Source: Rhodobacter sp. | GTDB taxonomy: Bacteria; Pseudomonadota; Alphaproteobacteria; Rhodobacterales; Rhodobacteraceae | Direction of reading: 5' to 3' | DNA: 64,000 nucleotides | NCBI GenBank assembly: GCA_013821825.1 | Contig: PNJK01000007.1 | Span: 1 to 64,000, forward strand | Shown here: one piece after another, positions 52,465 to 61,564 of the stretch | How positions within the stretch are numbered: the first letter of the stretch is position 1 | Layout of the letters: every line of letters begins with the position of its first letter | Notes under the pieces: model-generated | What the model was told of the DNA's origin: nothing | Seen by the model: the letters and a program-made list of their open reading frames with translations, nothing else | The model's database searches: none | Made by a program: the position numbers and the translations under genes

Positions 52465-53640
52465 ATGAAATGGGACGTGATCATCCTTGGCGCCGGGGCT
52501 GCGGGCATGATGGCGGCGGTTGAGGCCGGGCGTCGCGGACGTCTCGCACTGGTCATCGACCACGCCAAAGCGGCCGGGGAAAAGATCCGCATCTCGGGCG
52601 GGGGACGGTGCAATTTCACCAACCTTGGAATCGCGCCGGAGCGGTTCATCTCGCAAAACCCGCGGTTCGCGCTTTCGGCGCTGAAACGGTTCACGCAGTG
52701 GGATTTCATTGCCCGGCTCGATGCGGCCGGGATCGCATGGCATGAAAAGACCCTGGGGCAACTGTTTTGCGACGGGTCGGCGACCCAGGTGATCGCGATG
52801 TTGGCCCGCGATATGGACCGGGCCGGGGTGACCCTGTGGCTGGACTGCTCGCTTGGCGAAGTGCGGCGCGAAGGGACGGGCTTCGTGGTTCAGACCGCCC
52901 GGGGACCGCAGGCGGCGGCTTCGGTGGTGGTGGCGACAGGCGGCAAGTCGATCCCGAAGATGGGGGCGACGGGGTATGGCTACCGCGTGGCCGAGACTTT
53001 CGGGCTGCCTCTGGTCGAGACCCGGCCCGCGCTGGTGCCGCTGACCTTTGCCGAGCAGGAACTGGACTGGATGAAACCGCTTGCCGGGGTTGCGACCGAG
53101 GCTCGGGTGGCTTCCGGCCGGCAGGGGTTTCAGGAGGCGATCCTCTTCACCCATCGGGGGCTTTCCGGCCCGGCTGTGCTGCAGGTCTCAAGCTACTGGC
53201 GCGAGGGCGAGGCGATCGTGGTTGACCTGATGCCCGGACGCGATGCGGGGGCCGAACTGCGGACAGCGAAGGCCGCGCAGGGCAAGGCGGCCTTGCGGAC
53301 CGTGTTGGGGCGCTGGCTGCCCGAGCGGTTGGCCCGACATCTGGAAGAGGCGCTGGGGATCACGGCGCCGATGGCGGAACTGTCGGGAGCCACCCTCGAC
53401 CGCGTCGCGGCGGGTGTGCAGGATTGGCGGTTGGTGCCGGTCGGGTCGGAAGGCTACCGGACGGCCGAAGTCACGCTGGGTGGCGTCGATACCCGCGCCC
53501 TCGACGGGCGGACAATGGAGGCCAAGGGGGTGCCGGGCCTGTATTTCGTGGGTGAAGTCGTGGATGTGACCGGCTGGCTTGGGGGGTACAATTTCCAGTG
53601 GGCCTGGTCGTCTGGCTGGGCGGCGGGGCAGGCGGTGTAA
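52465..53640 (+). CDS. HI0933/YhiN-family FAD-dependent oxidoreductase
   Basis: The 391-residue flavoprotein has an N-terminal dinucleotide-binding loop (VIILGAGAAGMMAAVEAGRR), the family hallmark KIRISGGGRCNFTNL, VVVATGGKSIPKMGATGYGY and a C-terminal FAD contact ending in DVTGWLGGYNFQWAWSSGW. Members are annotated as aminoacetone oxidase-like or as hypothetical flavoproteins; the physiological substrate is not known. It ends about 95 bp before a convergent RidA gene. Confidence 0.82.
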   Translation: MKWDVIILGAGAAGMMAAVEAGRRGRLALVIDHAKAAGEKIRISGGGRCNFTNLGIAPERFISQNPRFALSALKRFTQWDFIARLDAAGIAWHEKTLGQLFCDGSATQVIAMLARDMDRAGVTLWLDCSLGEVRREGTGFVVQTARGPQAAASVVVATGGKSIPKMGATGYGYRVAETFGLPLVETRPALVPLTFAEQELDWMKPLAGVATEARVASGRQGFQEAILFTHRGLSGPAVLQVSSYWREGEAIVVDLMPGRDAGAELRTAKAAQGKAALRTVLGRWLPERLARHLEEALGITAPMAELSGATLDRVAAGVQDWRLVPVGSEGYRTAEVTLGGVDTRALDGRTMEAKGVPGLYFVGEVVDVTGWLGGYNFQWAWSSGWAAGQAV

Positions 53641-53735
53641 GGGGGGGCAGGCCCGGTGAGCCGGCGTTAACCCCGACCTGCGATGTGATCCGGAGGGAGG
53701 GGGGAGAGCCGGGGCGAACCCTGACCTGGGCGAAG

Positions 53736-54131
53736 TCAGTCTGGTGGAGTTGCAGCAATGACGCTGACTTCAACGACAGCACCTTCGCGCCGAAGACCGG
53801 CGACCTCGACCGCTGTCCAGGCAGGATAGGGGGGTGACAGATATGCGGACCGCACGGCGCAGAAGAGATCGAAGTGGTCCCGCAGACCGATATGGTAGCT
53901 CGTCATCTCGACAATCGCGTCATGGCCAAGCCCGGCCTCATGCAGCACGGCGCCGATCTTTTCGAAAACCTGTCGGAACTGCGCGTCAAGCGTGCCGGGC
54001 ATCACTCCGTCCGGGCCGCTGCCGGTCAATCCGGTCAGGAAGACATGATTGCCGGACAGGATGCCGGGCGCCAGTTTAAGCTGCTCGGCCACGGGGTGCG
54101 AGCCCGGGGGAAAAAGGGATCTGCGTGCCAT
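53736..54131 (-). CDS. RidA family protein (second in window)
   Basis: The 131-residue protein has the RidA-like fold features PGILSGNHVFLTGLTGSGPD near the N-terminus, VEMTSYHIGLRDHFDLFCAV in the middle and PAWTAVEVAGLRREGAVVEV near the C-terminus. The last segment replaces the usual Arg-Glu pair region with AGLRREGAVVEV. It is more divergent than the copy at 4183 and may not be a canonical deaminase. It lies downstream of kdsA on the same strand, 57 bp after its stop. Confidence 0.75.
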   Translation of the reverse strand: MARRSLFPPGSHPVAEQLKLAPGILSGNHVFLTGLTGSGPDGVMPGTLDAQFRQVFEKIGAVLHEAGLGHDAIVEMTSYHIGLRDHFDLFCAVRSAYLSPPYPAWTAVEVAGLRREGAVVEVSVIAATPPD

Positions 54132-54188
54132 ATGACCCTCGCCTTGTATCTGACCTTCATATCCGCCCCCAAGTCTGGACCCGCTGCT

Positions 54189-55019
54189 CTAGACCCTCAA
54201 CGGATCAGCCTTTGCCAGCCGGTCAAAGGCCATCAGGCTGGCCACCAGCGCGGGCATTTGTGACAGCGGAATCATGTTCGGGCCATCGCTTGGCGCGGTA
54301 TCGGGGGCCTCGTGCGTTTCAATGAAGACCCCGGCGATGCCGAGGCTGACCGCGGCGCGGGCCATGACCGGGGCAAACTCGCGCTGGCCGCCGGAGGAAT
54401 TGCCCTGGCCGCCGGGTTGCTGCACCGAATGGGTGGCGTCCATGATGACCGGATAGCCGGTGCGAGCCATGATCGGCAGGCTGCGCATGTCGGCGACAAG
54501 GGTGTTGTAGCCGAAGCTGGCGCCGCGTTCGGTCAGCAGGATGCGGTCGTTGCCGGTGCTTGCCACCTTTTGTGCGACGTTGGCCATGTCCCAGGGGGCA
54601 AGGAACTGGCCCTTCTTGATGTTCACAACGGCACCGGTTTCACCAGCCGCGACAAGAAGATCGGTCTGGCGGCACAGGAATGCCGGGATCTGGATAACGT
54701 CGACCACGGTCGCCGCCTCTCGCGCCTGGGCAATGTCGTGGACATCGGTCAGGACGGGCATGCCCATGGCGCGGATCGCTTGCAACACTTTCAGCCCGGC
54801 TTCCATTCCAAGGCCGCGCTTGCCCGAAAGCGACGTGCGGTTGGCCTTGTCATAGCTGGCCTTGAAGACGAACTGCGCCCCGGCAGCGGCACAAGCCTGC
54901 GCCATTTCGCCGGCGATCATCTGGGCATGGTCCAGACTTTCCAGCTGGCACGGCCCGGCGATGACCAGAAGTGGCCGGTCATTGCCGACGGTCAGCCGGC
55001 CAATCGTTACATCGGTCAT
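54189..55019 (-). CDS. kdsA: 3-deoxy-8-phosphooctulonate (KDO-8-P) synthase
   Basis: The 276-residue TIM-barrel enzyme condenses PEP with arabinose 5-phosphate to form KDO 8-phosphate for lipid A core and KDO-containing capsule. LLVIAGPCQLESLDHAQMIA, FKASYDKANRTS, VDVIQIPAFLCRQTDLLVAA and PVIMDATHSVQQPGG are signature regions. The histidine and cysteine of the metal-dependent class are visible (GPCQLE). It follows kpsE in the same direction by 18 bp, which ties it to capsule or LPS assembly. Confidence 0.92.
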   Translation of the reverse strand: MTDVTIGRLTVGNDRPLLVIAGPCQLESLDHAQMIAGEMAQACAAAGAQFVFKASYDKANRTSLSGKRGLGMEAGLKVLQAIRAMGMPVLTDVHDIAQAREAATVVDVIQIPAFLCRQTDLLVAAGETGAVVNIKKGQFLAPWDMANVAQKVASTGNDRILLTERGASFGYNTLVADMRSLPIMARTGYPVIMDATHSVQQPGGQGNSSGGQREFAPVMARAAVSLGIAGVFIETHEAPDTAPSDGPNMIPLSQMPALVASLMAFDRLAKADPLRV

Positions 55020-55037
55020 GTCGTCCTTGGCCCCATC

Positions 55038-56723
55038 CTAGGCAGAGACCTGTTCCCGCAGGATTGCGGCGGTCATCGAGACCATGAGGTAAATGCCAAG
55101 GAGGATCAACATGGTGACCATGGTGTTCTCGAAGGCGCGGGGGTAGGCCGCGGCGTCGGGCGGGGTCGGATGCACCGAAACCGAGAGGTAGCGGACCTGG
55201 CGGTTCGCCTCGACCCGGGCGGTTTCCATCGATTGCAGCGACTGGGCAAGGATCATCTGGCGGGTCTGCAGGTCGGCCTGGGCCACCAGAAGTTCGCCCT
55301 GCACCTGCGCAAGGCTGGTTTCTCCGGCGCCGCCTTCGGTCATCCGGGCGCGCAGGAGGGTGATCTCGTCTTCAAGCGTGGCGATGCGGCGTTTCAGCGG
55401 TTCCATGCGGGCGATGTTAGGGGTCTGGTTCGCCTCCATCTGGGCGAGTGACAGGCGCTCTTGCGAGAGCTGGGCTTCCAGGCTGGCAATCTGCGTTGTG
55501 ATCAGGCCAACCTCGGCTTCCGAGGAGAGGACCTGAAAGTTTTCCTGCAGCTCGATCAGGCGGCGCTGCGAGGCGGCCAGATTGGTCTGGGCATCGTCAT
55601 ACCCGACCTGCGCATCGCGCATCTGATCGGCCCGCAGGCGCTGGGTCAGCTGGTCGACCTGTTCTTCGGCGTAAGCGATAAGCTGGTCGGCCCAGTCGGC
55701 GGCGATCTGGGGATCAGCGGCCATCACCTCCATCCGGATAAGGCCTTCGGTCGGGTCGTAGGAGATCTTCACGAAACGCTTGTAGACCTTGTAGGCGCTT
55801 TCCATCGAGGCGTCGGGATCAAGCCGTTGCAGGCTGTCGATGGCGGGGTTCTGGAAATGGGCGCGGAAGCCAAGATCGCCTTCCAGCCGGATCATCGCCT
55901 CACGCGACTGGAGATAGCCCTGGACGGCGATCGAATCCTGCGAGGTGGCCAGCGCCGTACCGGAGAAAAGCCCGCCAAGCGCGCCCCCGGATGAGGCGGG
56001 GCCGGCCTGCTGGATCACGAATTCGGACTTGGTGGAGTAGATCGGCGTCGCGACGCGGTAGAAGTACCAGCCGGCAAGCAGGGTGGGCAGGAACACGAAG
56101 ACCAGCATCCGGGCGAAAAGCAGGACCAGCTTGCGGCGGCGGCGGCGGGCAATCTCGATCTGCATGCGCAGGATTTCGGCGGCCTGATTGACCTCGGCCC
56201 GCTGTTCGGTCGAGGGCACCTTGATCGGTTTGGACCGCTGCGGCAGCTGCGCCCCATCGCCGGGCAGCCGGGCGAGCTGGCGACCGGGGTCGGGACTGTT
56301 GTCCTGCGGCGCCGGATCGGGTGCGGGGATGGGGGCGTCTGCGGGGCGAGTGACCACATGAAGCATCGAGGAGCGGACAAGCGGGTCGATCCCGAGGCGG
56401 CGCAGTTTCAGGACGGCGTCAAGGTCGGATCGGGCATCGAGCCCGTGCTTTTGCGCCAAAAGGCGGGCGCGTCGCAATTGGCGGCCGGTCAGCCCTTCGG
56501 CCGCGATGGCGGCAAGGGCGGCATCGTCATCCTCGTCGTCGGCGGGCGCAGCTGCGTCTTGAGGGGCGGCGGGGGTGCCCGGTACGGCTGCGCGGAAGTC
56601 CCGATCTCCAAAGCCGTCCTCGTGGGTGTTGAACGGCATGTCATCGGCGCCGGTTTCAGGCGGCAGGGCCGGGCGTTCCACCCGACGGACAAAAAACCTG
56701 GCGGCCTTAGGCTTGGTAGTCAT
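55038..56723 (-). CDS. kpsE: capsule polysaccharide export inner-membrane protein KpsE
   Basis: The 561-residue protein has an unusually long, charged and probably disordered cytoplasmic N-terminus of ~195 residues, with the helical LTGRQLRRARLLAQKHGL near residue 79. One membrane helix follows at about 200-222, then a Wzz-like periplasmic domain, long coiled coil from ~370 to 500 (TTQIASLEAQLSQERLSLAQ) and a final helix near residues 535-555. KpsE/PCP-3 proteins connect the inner-membrane ABC exporter with the outer-membrane KpsD. The ATG lies inside kpsT (17-nt overlap). Confidence 0.85.
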   Translation of the reverse strand: MTTKPKAARFFVRRVERPALPPETGADDMPFNTHEDGFGDRDFRAAVPGTPAAPQDAAAPADDEDDDAALAAIAAEGLTGRQLRRARLLAQKHGLDARSDLDAVLKLRRLGIDPLVRSSMLHVVTRPADAPIPAPDPAPQDNSPDPGRQLARLPGDGAQLPQRSKPIKVPSTEQRAEVNQAAEILRMQIEIARRRRRKLVLLFARMLVFVFLPTLLAGWYFYRVATPIYSTKSEFVIQQAGPASSGGALGGLFSGTALATSQDSIAVQGYLQSREAMIRLEGDLGFRAHFQNPAIDSLQRLDPDASMESAYKVYKRFVKISYDPTEGLIRMEVMAADPQIAADWADQLIAYAEEQVDQLTQRLRADQMRDAQVGYDDAQTNLAASQRRLIELQENFQVLSSEAEVGLITTQIASLEAQLSQERLSLAQMEANQTPNIARMEPLKRRIATLEDEITLLRARMTEGGAGETSLAQVQGELLVAQADLQTRQMILAQSLQSMETARVEANRQVRYLSVSVHPTPPDAAAYPRAFENTMVTMLILLGIYLMVSMTAAILREQVSA

Positions 56724-57360
56724 AAAGGCGTTTCGCTTCTTCAAGGGTCTCGAACTGGTAGAGGTTGCCATTCTTCAGAACGGCAGCCGAGCGGCAGAAC
56801 TTCTGCAGTGTCTGGGCCGAGTGCGAGACAATGACGACGGTGGCGTTCTTCAACCTCTCGCTCAGGATGTTCCCGGCCTTGCGGTTGAACTCAACGTCCG
56901 AGGTGGCGGGCATGCCTTCGTCGATAAGGTAGATGTCGAATTCGATCGACAACAGGAGCGCGAAGGAAAAACGCGAGCGCATGCCGGAGGAATAGGTGGC
57001 GAGGGGCATTTCGAAGTATTCCCCCAAGCCGCAGACCCAGCGGCAGAAACTTTCGACATAGTCGGGATCAAGCCCGTAAAGCCGCGCGATGTAGCGGCAG
57101 TTTTCATGTGCCGAGATCTTCGAGTTGACCCCGCCCATGAAGCCCAGCGGGAAGGAAACGCGAGAGGTCTTGCGGATGATGCCTTCGTCAGGTTTCTCCA
57201 GTCCGGCCATCATGTTGATCAACGTGGTCTTGCCAGCGCCGTTTTCGGCAAGAATGCCGATCGAATTGCCGAGTTCCACCCGGAACGAAGCGCGGTCAAG
57301 AATGACCTTGCGCTGTTTGCCGGTCCAGAACGATTTCGACACCCCCTGGAATTCGATCAT
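56707..57360 (-). CDS. kpsT: capsule polysaccharide ABC exporter ATPase KpsT
   Basis: The 217-residue ATPase has Walker A AENGAGKTT, a short helical domain with the family signature TYSSGMRSRFSFALLLS, Walker B IYLIDEGMP and the switch VSHSAQ. KpsT/Wzt-type enzymes drive export of KDO-linked group 2 capsules. The expected permease partner KpsM is not in the window; 124 bp upstream the next gene is an unrelated antiporter. It overlaps kpsE by 17 nt. Confidence 0.85.
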   Translation of the reverse strand: MIEFQGVSKSFWTGKQRKVILDRASFRVELGNSIGILAENGAGKTTLINMMAGLEKPDEGIIRKTSRVSFPLGFMGGVNSKISAHENCRYIARLYGLDPDYVESFCRWVCGLGEYFEMPLATYSSGMRSRFSFALLLSIEFDIYLIDEGMPATSDVEFNRKAGNILSERLKNATVVIVSHSAQTLQKFCRSAAVLKNGNLYQFETLEEAKRLYDYQA

Positions 57361-57484
57361 CTTCGCCCCTGCGTCCGCATCGTGCCAGCCGACGCTTCAT
57401 GCCCGTCTAGTGCGACATCGTTAACACCCAGTTTGTGGCCTTTAAAGGGCTTGGAGCTGGCGTCAGCGGGGAACCGGCGGGTAT

Positions 57485-58732
57485 TCACCGGGATGCGTCG
57501 TGTTGGGCGCGACCCGGATCGCTACGGGGTCGCCTGCGGGTCAGCAGCAGAGTAAGGGGCCCGGCAAGCAGGCTGATGGCAAGGCCAAGGCGGGCGGCCT
57601 CTTGCATCGCGCCGCCGGGAAGCGCCGTGTCCAGCGCCAGGACCGGGACCGTAAAGCCCATGGCCATGATCCCGGTGATGGCCAGGATGTCGCGCAGGGT
57701 GATGCCGGCGGGCACCCGCAGACCGAGGGCCGCCGCCAGCCCCAGCCCGATGACAAGCATGCCCAACGGGCGGCCGATCCAGAGGCTTGCCAGCGTGGTT
57801 ACCGTCGTCGGCGCGAAGGCCGAAAGCTCGACCCCGCCGCGGGTCAGGCCGAACAGGAACAGGACCAGCACCAGCGGGCGAGCCAAAAGGTGCGCCAAAC
57901 GGTTCAGCGGGTCGTGCAGGAACTCCTCGACCTCGGCGAAGAGGCCAAAGCTGCGGTCGGCATGGGCGATGGCGGGGATCATCGGCAACAGCCCAAGCGC
58001 GGGTGGCAGACCGGACGCCGCAACGCCGATCCACGAGGCCAGGCCCGCGACGACATAGGGCAAGAGGACAAGCCGGGCGCGGCGCACGCGTTCGGGGGTG
58101 CCATCGGCAAGCGGTCTTCCGAAGCGCGCCCAGGCCACGAAGGCGGCCAGCAGCGGCAACAGCAGCCAGACCGGGCGCAGGTCGGCCAGAGGATGCGTCA
58201 GGCCAAGCACCAGAAGCGCAAAGATATCAGTCGCGATGGTCAGAAGCAGAAGCAGATGCAGCGCCGGGTGGCCCGCCCCGAAGATCCGCCGCCCAAGAAG
58301 AAAACACAAGACCACATCCGTTCCGAGCGGCACTTGCCAGCCGGCTGCAAAGCCCGCTTCCTCGGCCGTTTCGATAAGGGAGGCGGTGAAGATCCAGACC
58401 AGCGCCGCCCCGATCATCCCGCCAAGTGCAAGTCCCAGCGGCAGTACGGCCTGCCGCCCCTTCAAGGCACCGCGTTCAAGGATCAAAGCCTCCCACAATT
58501 CTTTGGCGATGAAGAACAGGAAGAAGGCCATCAGCCCGTCCGAGACGACCGACATCGGCGTAATGTTGAGGGGCGGGGGGGCAAGCCATGCCGGAAGGCT
58601 CAGATCCAGAAGCCGCCATTCGATACTGTCGTAGTAGCTGGCCGGGGCAAGGTTCACCCAGACTGTTGCCAGACCCGCGCCGCCCAGAAGAGCGCGGGCG
58701 AAACGGGTGACGAAAGACGAGACTCGGTACAT
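57485..58732 (-). CDS. nhaA: NhaA-family Na+/H+ antiporter, divergent
   Basis: The 415-residue protein has about 11-12 hydrophobic helices in the NhaA order. The TM4 unwound region is kept as LGTDVVLCFLLGRR (D139). The TM5 motif, normally IDDLGA, reads IATDIFALL (T168, D169), so one of the two carboxylates that carry Na+ and H+ in E. coli NhaA is replaced by Thr. The ATG at 58732 fits the family N-terminus; a frame from 58828 would add 32 residues. It may differ in stoichiometry or ion. Confidence 0.8.
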   Translation of the reverse strand: MYRVSSFVTRFARALLGGAGLATVWVNLAPASYYDSIEWRLLDLSLPAWLAPPPLNITPMSVVSDGLMAFFLFFIAKELWEALILERGALKGRQAVLPLGLALGGMIGAALVWIFTASLIETAEEAGFAAGWQVPLGTDVVLCFLLGRRIFGAGHPALHLLLLLTIATDIFALLVLGLTHPLADLRPVWLLLPLLAAFVAWARFGRPLADGTPERVRRARLVLLPYVVAGLASWIGVAASGLPPALGLLPMIPAIAHADRSFGLFAEVEEFLHDPLNRLAHLLARPLVLVLFLFGLTRGGVELSAFAPTTVTTLASLWIGRPLGMLVIGLGLAAALGLRVPAGITLRDILAITGIMAMGFTVPVLALDTALPGGAMQEAARLGLAISLLAGPLTLLLTRRRPRSDPGRAQHDASR

Positions 58733-58905
58733 CGGGCAGGCCTGTCCTTTGCCGGAGAGGGTGCGGCATCCCCATTTGATCCGGTTTTCGGGCTGCCGCA
58801 ATGGGGAGTCCCGTCGATGGGTCGTCATTCAGGCGGTATCCTGGCCCCATGCGGCGCTGGACGGGTCGGCTTGCAAGGCGGGCGGTCTGGCGGCAGGGTG
58901 GGGGC

Positions 58906-59496
58906 ATGGGACTGGTGGCGGAAATCGAGGGTTGCAGGCTGTGCGCAGAACGGTTTGCCGCCACCGTGACGGCCCATGTGCCGCGCCCGGTGGTCTGGTT
59001 TCATGAAGGGGGCGGCCCAAGTCTGCTGATCGCGGGGCAGGCGCCGGGGGCACGGGTGTATGACAGCGGGCAGCCGTTCACCGACCGGTCCGGCGACCGG
59101 TTGCGCGACTGGACGGGGCTGCGTGCGGACACTTTCCACGACAGGGACCGGGTGGCGATCGTGCCGATGGCCTTTTGTTTTCCGGGCATTGATCTGAGGG
59201 GGGCTGATCTGCCGCCGCCTCCCATCTGCGCGGCGACGTGGCGGGCACGGGTGATGGAAAACCTTGGGCAGGTGTCTCTGGTGCTGCTGGTAGGCGGGGC
59301 AGCGATCCGCTGGCATCTGGGGGCGAAGGACGTGACTGCCGCCGTGGCGGACTGGCGCAAGGCGCTGGCGAGCGGGGTCATGCCCTTGCCGCATCCGTCG
59401 TGGCGGAATACGGGGTGGCTGAAGCGCATTCCCTGGTTCGAGGCGGAACTGGTGCCGGAACTGCGGCTGGCGGTGCGAAAGGTGATGGATGTCTGA
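58906..59496 (+). CDS. uracil-DNA glycosylase family protein
   Basis: The 196-residue protein starts with a CRLC motif (EGCRLCAERF), followed by LLIAGQAPGARVYDSGQPFT, which resembles motif A (GxxPGxxExxxGxPF) of UDG families 4 and 5. It ends with the HPS motif LPHPSWRNTGW. The YDSGQPFTD stretch, with no Glu/Asp water-activating pair in the canonical spot, leaves activity uncertain. Such YdjA/UDG-like proteins can be DNA-repair enzymes. Starts upstream at 58801 are not family-like. It overlaps sseB by 8 nt. Confidence 0.75.
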   Translation: MGLVAEIEGCRLCAERFAATVTAHVPRPVVWFHEGGGPSLLIAGQAPGARVYDSGQPFTDRSGDRLRDWTGLRADTFHDRDRVAIVPMAFCFPGIDLRGADLPPPPICAATWRARVMENLGQVSLVLLVGGAAIRWHLGAKDVTAAVADWRKALASGVMPLPHPSWRNTGWLKRIPWFEAELVPELRLAVRKVMDV

Positions 59497-60274
59497 TCTG
59501 CTGACTTTGCTGGATGCCGCCCATGCGGCGGTCTCGGCCGACCCCGAGAACGAGACGCTGCGCCTGCGGTTCTACGAACGGCTGGCCGACGGCGAGATGA
59601 TCCTTCTCTTGGAGCGTGAGGCGGTGGGCGCGGCGGTGGAGCCCAGGGTCTTCGACATCGAGGGCGGACCGGTGGTGCTGGTCTTTGACCGCGAGGAACG
59701 GCTGGCGGCCTTTACCGGCGGCATAGCACCCTATGCGGCGCTGCCGGGGCGGGTGATCGCCGGGATGCTGAAGGGGCAGGGGATCGGCCTTGGAGTGAAT
59801 CTCGGGGTGGCGCCGTCCTCGATGCTGTTGCCGGCCGAGGCGATGGACTGGCTGGCCATGGCTCTGGAAGGCGGGCCAGAGGCCGCCGAAGCGGTGCCGG
59901 AGCGGTTTCTGGCGCCCATGGTGCCCGAGGTGCTGGTCGCGGGGCTGGATGCCAAGCTGGCAAAGGCCGGGGGGCTGGCGGTCGCGGCCGTGCTTGCGGG
60001 GGTGGAATACCGGGGCGGGCGGCGCGGGCACATGCTGGCGTTCCTTGACGCCATTCCGGGGGCCGAGTCGGCGCTGGCCGGTGCCGTGCGCGAAGCGCTG
60101 GTCTTCTCGGGGCTTGAAGCTGGGGAGCTGGACGTGGCCTTCCTGCGGTCAGGTGAACCGGCGGCTCTTGCAATCATTCGGGCGGGGCTGCGGTTCGATC
60201 TGCCGGTGCCGGAGGTGCCCGAGGCGCCCGGCGCGCCCGGAATGGACCCCGCGCGCCCGCCAAAGCTGCGGTAG
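59489..60274 (+). CDS. SseB family protein
   Basis: The 261-residue protein has the SseB N-terminal domain: an initial helix (LLTLLDAAHAAVSADPENET), FYERLADGEMILLLERE and LVFDREERLAAFTGG followed by GVNLGVAPSSMLLPAEAMDWL. SseB-like proteins are poorly understood housekeeping proteins in Rhodobacteraceae. The C-terminal half is alanine/valine-rich with a proline-rich tail (PEVPEAPGAPGMDPARP). It overlaps the UDG-family gene by 8 nt. Confidence 0.75.
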   Translation: MSDLLTLLDAAHAAVSADPENETLRLRFYERLADGEMILLLEREAVGAAVEPRVFDIEGGPVVLVFDREERLAAFTGGIAPYAALPGRVIAGMLKGQGIGLGVNLGVAPSSMLLPAEAMDWLAMALEGGPEAAEAVPERFLAPMVPEVLVAGLDAKLAKAGGLAVAAVLAGVEYRGGRRGHMLAFLDAIPGAESALAGAVREALVFSGLEAGELDVAFLRSGEPAALAIIRAGLRFDLPVPEVPEAPGAPGMDPARPPKLR

Positions 60275-60449
60275 GTGACCAAAGCGGCATGCCGCCGCAC
60301 TTTCAATTTCCGTCGCTGGCCTTCGGTCAACCGGCACCAGGGTGCCTCTGGCAGGGATATTTGGGAACAGGGCAAGGGGAAAAGTGGGGTAATATAATAC
60401 CGCTCACGCAAGACGCTGTTTTTGTGAGACTTTATGTTTGATGGCGGGC

Positions 60450-60478
60450 TTGACGCGCTGTGGTCCTTCGGCGATAAG
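60450..60478 (+). promoter_or_regulatory. candidate sigma-70 promoter of rplM-rpsI
   Basis: TTGACG at 60450-60455 and GATAAG at 60473-60478 are separated by 17 bp, close to the housekeeping consensus. Transcription would start about 50 bases before the rplM ATG. A short palindrome at 60284-60295 (GCGGCATGCCGC) behind sseB could help separate the units. Confidence 0.55.
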
Positions 60479-60534
60479 CCCGCATCCGAATTCGGGGGGT
60501 CTCTGCCTCCTGCCATCCTTACGGGACACTGCCC

Positions 60535-60999
60535 ATGAAAACCTTCACCGCTACCCCGGCGGACATCGACAAGAAGTGGATCCTGATCGACGCCGAGGGC
60601 GTCGTTCTGGGCCGCCTCGCGACGATCGTCGCCAGTATCCTGCGCGGCAAGAACAAGCCGACCTTCACCCCCCACATGGACATGGGTGACAACGTCATCA
60701 TCATCAACGCCGACAAGGTGCAGATGACCGGCAACAAGCGCAACGACAAGGTCTACTACTGGCACACCGGCCATCCGGGCGGCATCAAGCAGCGGACCGC
60801 GAAACAGATCCTTGAAGGGGCGCATCCCGAGCGCATCGTCATGAAGGCTGTCGAGCGGATGATTACCCGCAACCGCCTTGGCCGTCAGCAAATGACCAAC
60901 CTGCGAGTCTATGCCGGTGCCGAGCATCCGCATGAAGCCCAGCAGCCGACCGTTCTGGACGTCAAGGTCCTGAACCCGAAGAACACCCGGAGCGAGTGA
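60535..60999 (+). CDS. rplM: 50S ribosomal protein L13
   Basis: The 154-residue L13 has [40 protein letters not shown] and [14 protein letters not shown]. It is an early assembly protein of the large subunit. It precedes rpsI by 2 bp, the standard bacterial pair. A good promoter lies upstream. Confidence 0.97.
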   Translation: MKTFTATPADIDKKWILIDAEGVVLGRLATIVASILRGKNKPTFTPHMDMGDNVIIINADKVQMTGNKRNDKVYYWHTGHPGGIKQRTAKQILEGAHPERIVMKAVERMITRNRLGRQQMTNLRVYAGAEHPHEAQQPTVLDVKVLNPKNTRSE

Positions 61000-61001
61000 G
61001 C

Positions 61002-61484
61002 ATGGCCGATATCAAATCTCTCGATGACCTGAAGTCGGCTGTCGGTTCGGCGCCTGCTGCGGTCGAAGCTGCTCCCCGTGTGGCGGTGCGCGACAAGCTG
61101 GGCCGTTCCTACGCCACCGGCAAGCGCAAGGACGCGGTCGCCCGCGTCTGGGTCAAGCCCGGCTCCGGCAAGGTTGTGGTCAACGGCAAGGAAATGGCGG
61201 TCTACTTCGCCCGTCCCGTGCTGCAGATGATCCTGAAGCAGCCCTTCACCGTTGCAAACGTCGAAGGCCAGTTCGACGTCTACGCGACCGTTGCCGGTGG
61301 TGGCCTTTCCGGCCAGGCTGGCGCGGTGAAGCACGGCATCTCGAAAGCGCTGCAGCTTTATGAGCCCACCCTGCGCCCGGCTCTGAAGGCCGCAGGCTTC
61401 CTGACCCGCGACAGCCGCGTCGTGGAACGCAAGAAGTACGGCAAGCCGAAGGCCCGCCGCTCGTTCCAGTTCTCCAAGCGCTGA
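61002..61484 (+). CDS. rpsI: 30S ribosomal protein S9
   Basis: The 160-residue S9 has an alphaproteobacterial N-terminal extension (~35 residues, [20 protein letters not shown]), then [39 protein letters not shown] and the C-terminal [16 protein letters not shown] that contacts the P-site tRNA. ATG 61002 is chosen; a GTG at 60996 is possible. Confidence 0.97.
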   Translation: MADIKSLDDLKSAVGSAPAAVEAAPRVAVRDKLGRSYATGKRKDAVARVWVKPGSGKVVVNGKEMAVYFARPVLQMILKQPFTVANVEGQFDVYATVAGGGLSGQAGAVKHGISKALQLYEPTLRPALKAAGFLTRDSRVVERKKYGKPKARRSFQFSKR

Positions 61485-61517
61485 CGTCGAACAATCCAAC
61501 AGTTCAACGAAATCAAG

Positions 61518-61545
61518 CGGTCGCAAGAAATTGCGGCCGTTTTTC
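61518..61545 (+). terminator. rho-independent terminator after rpsI
   Basis: CGGTCGCAA, a GAAA loop and TTGCGGCCG form a 9-bp stem with one G-T pair, followed by TTTTTCTTT. It lies 33 bp after the rpsI stop. Confidence 0.85.
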
Positions 61546-61564
61546 TTTGTGAGCGTTTCGTAGC

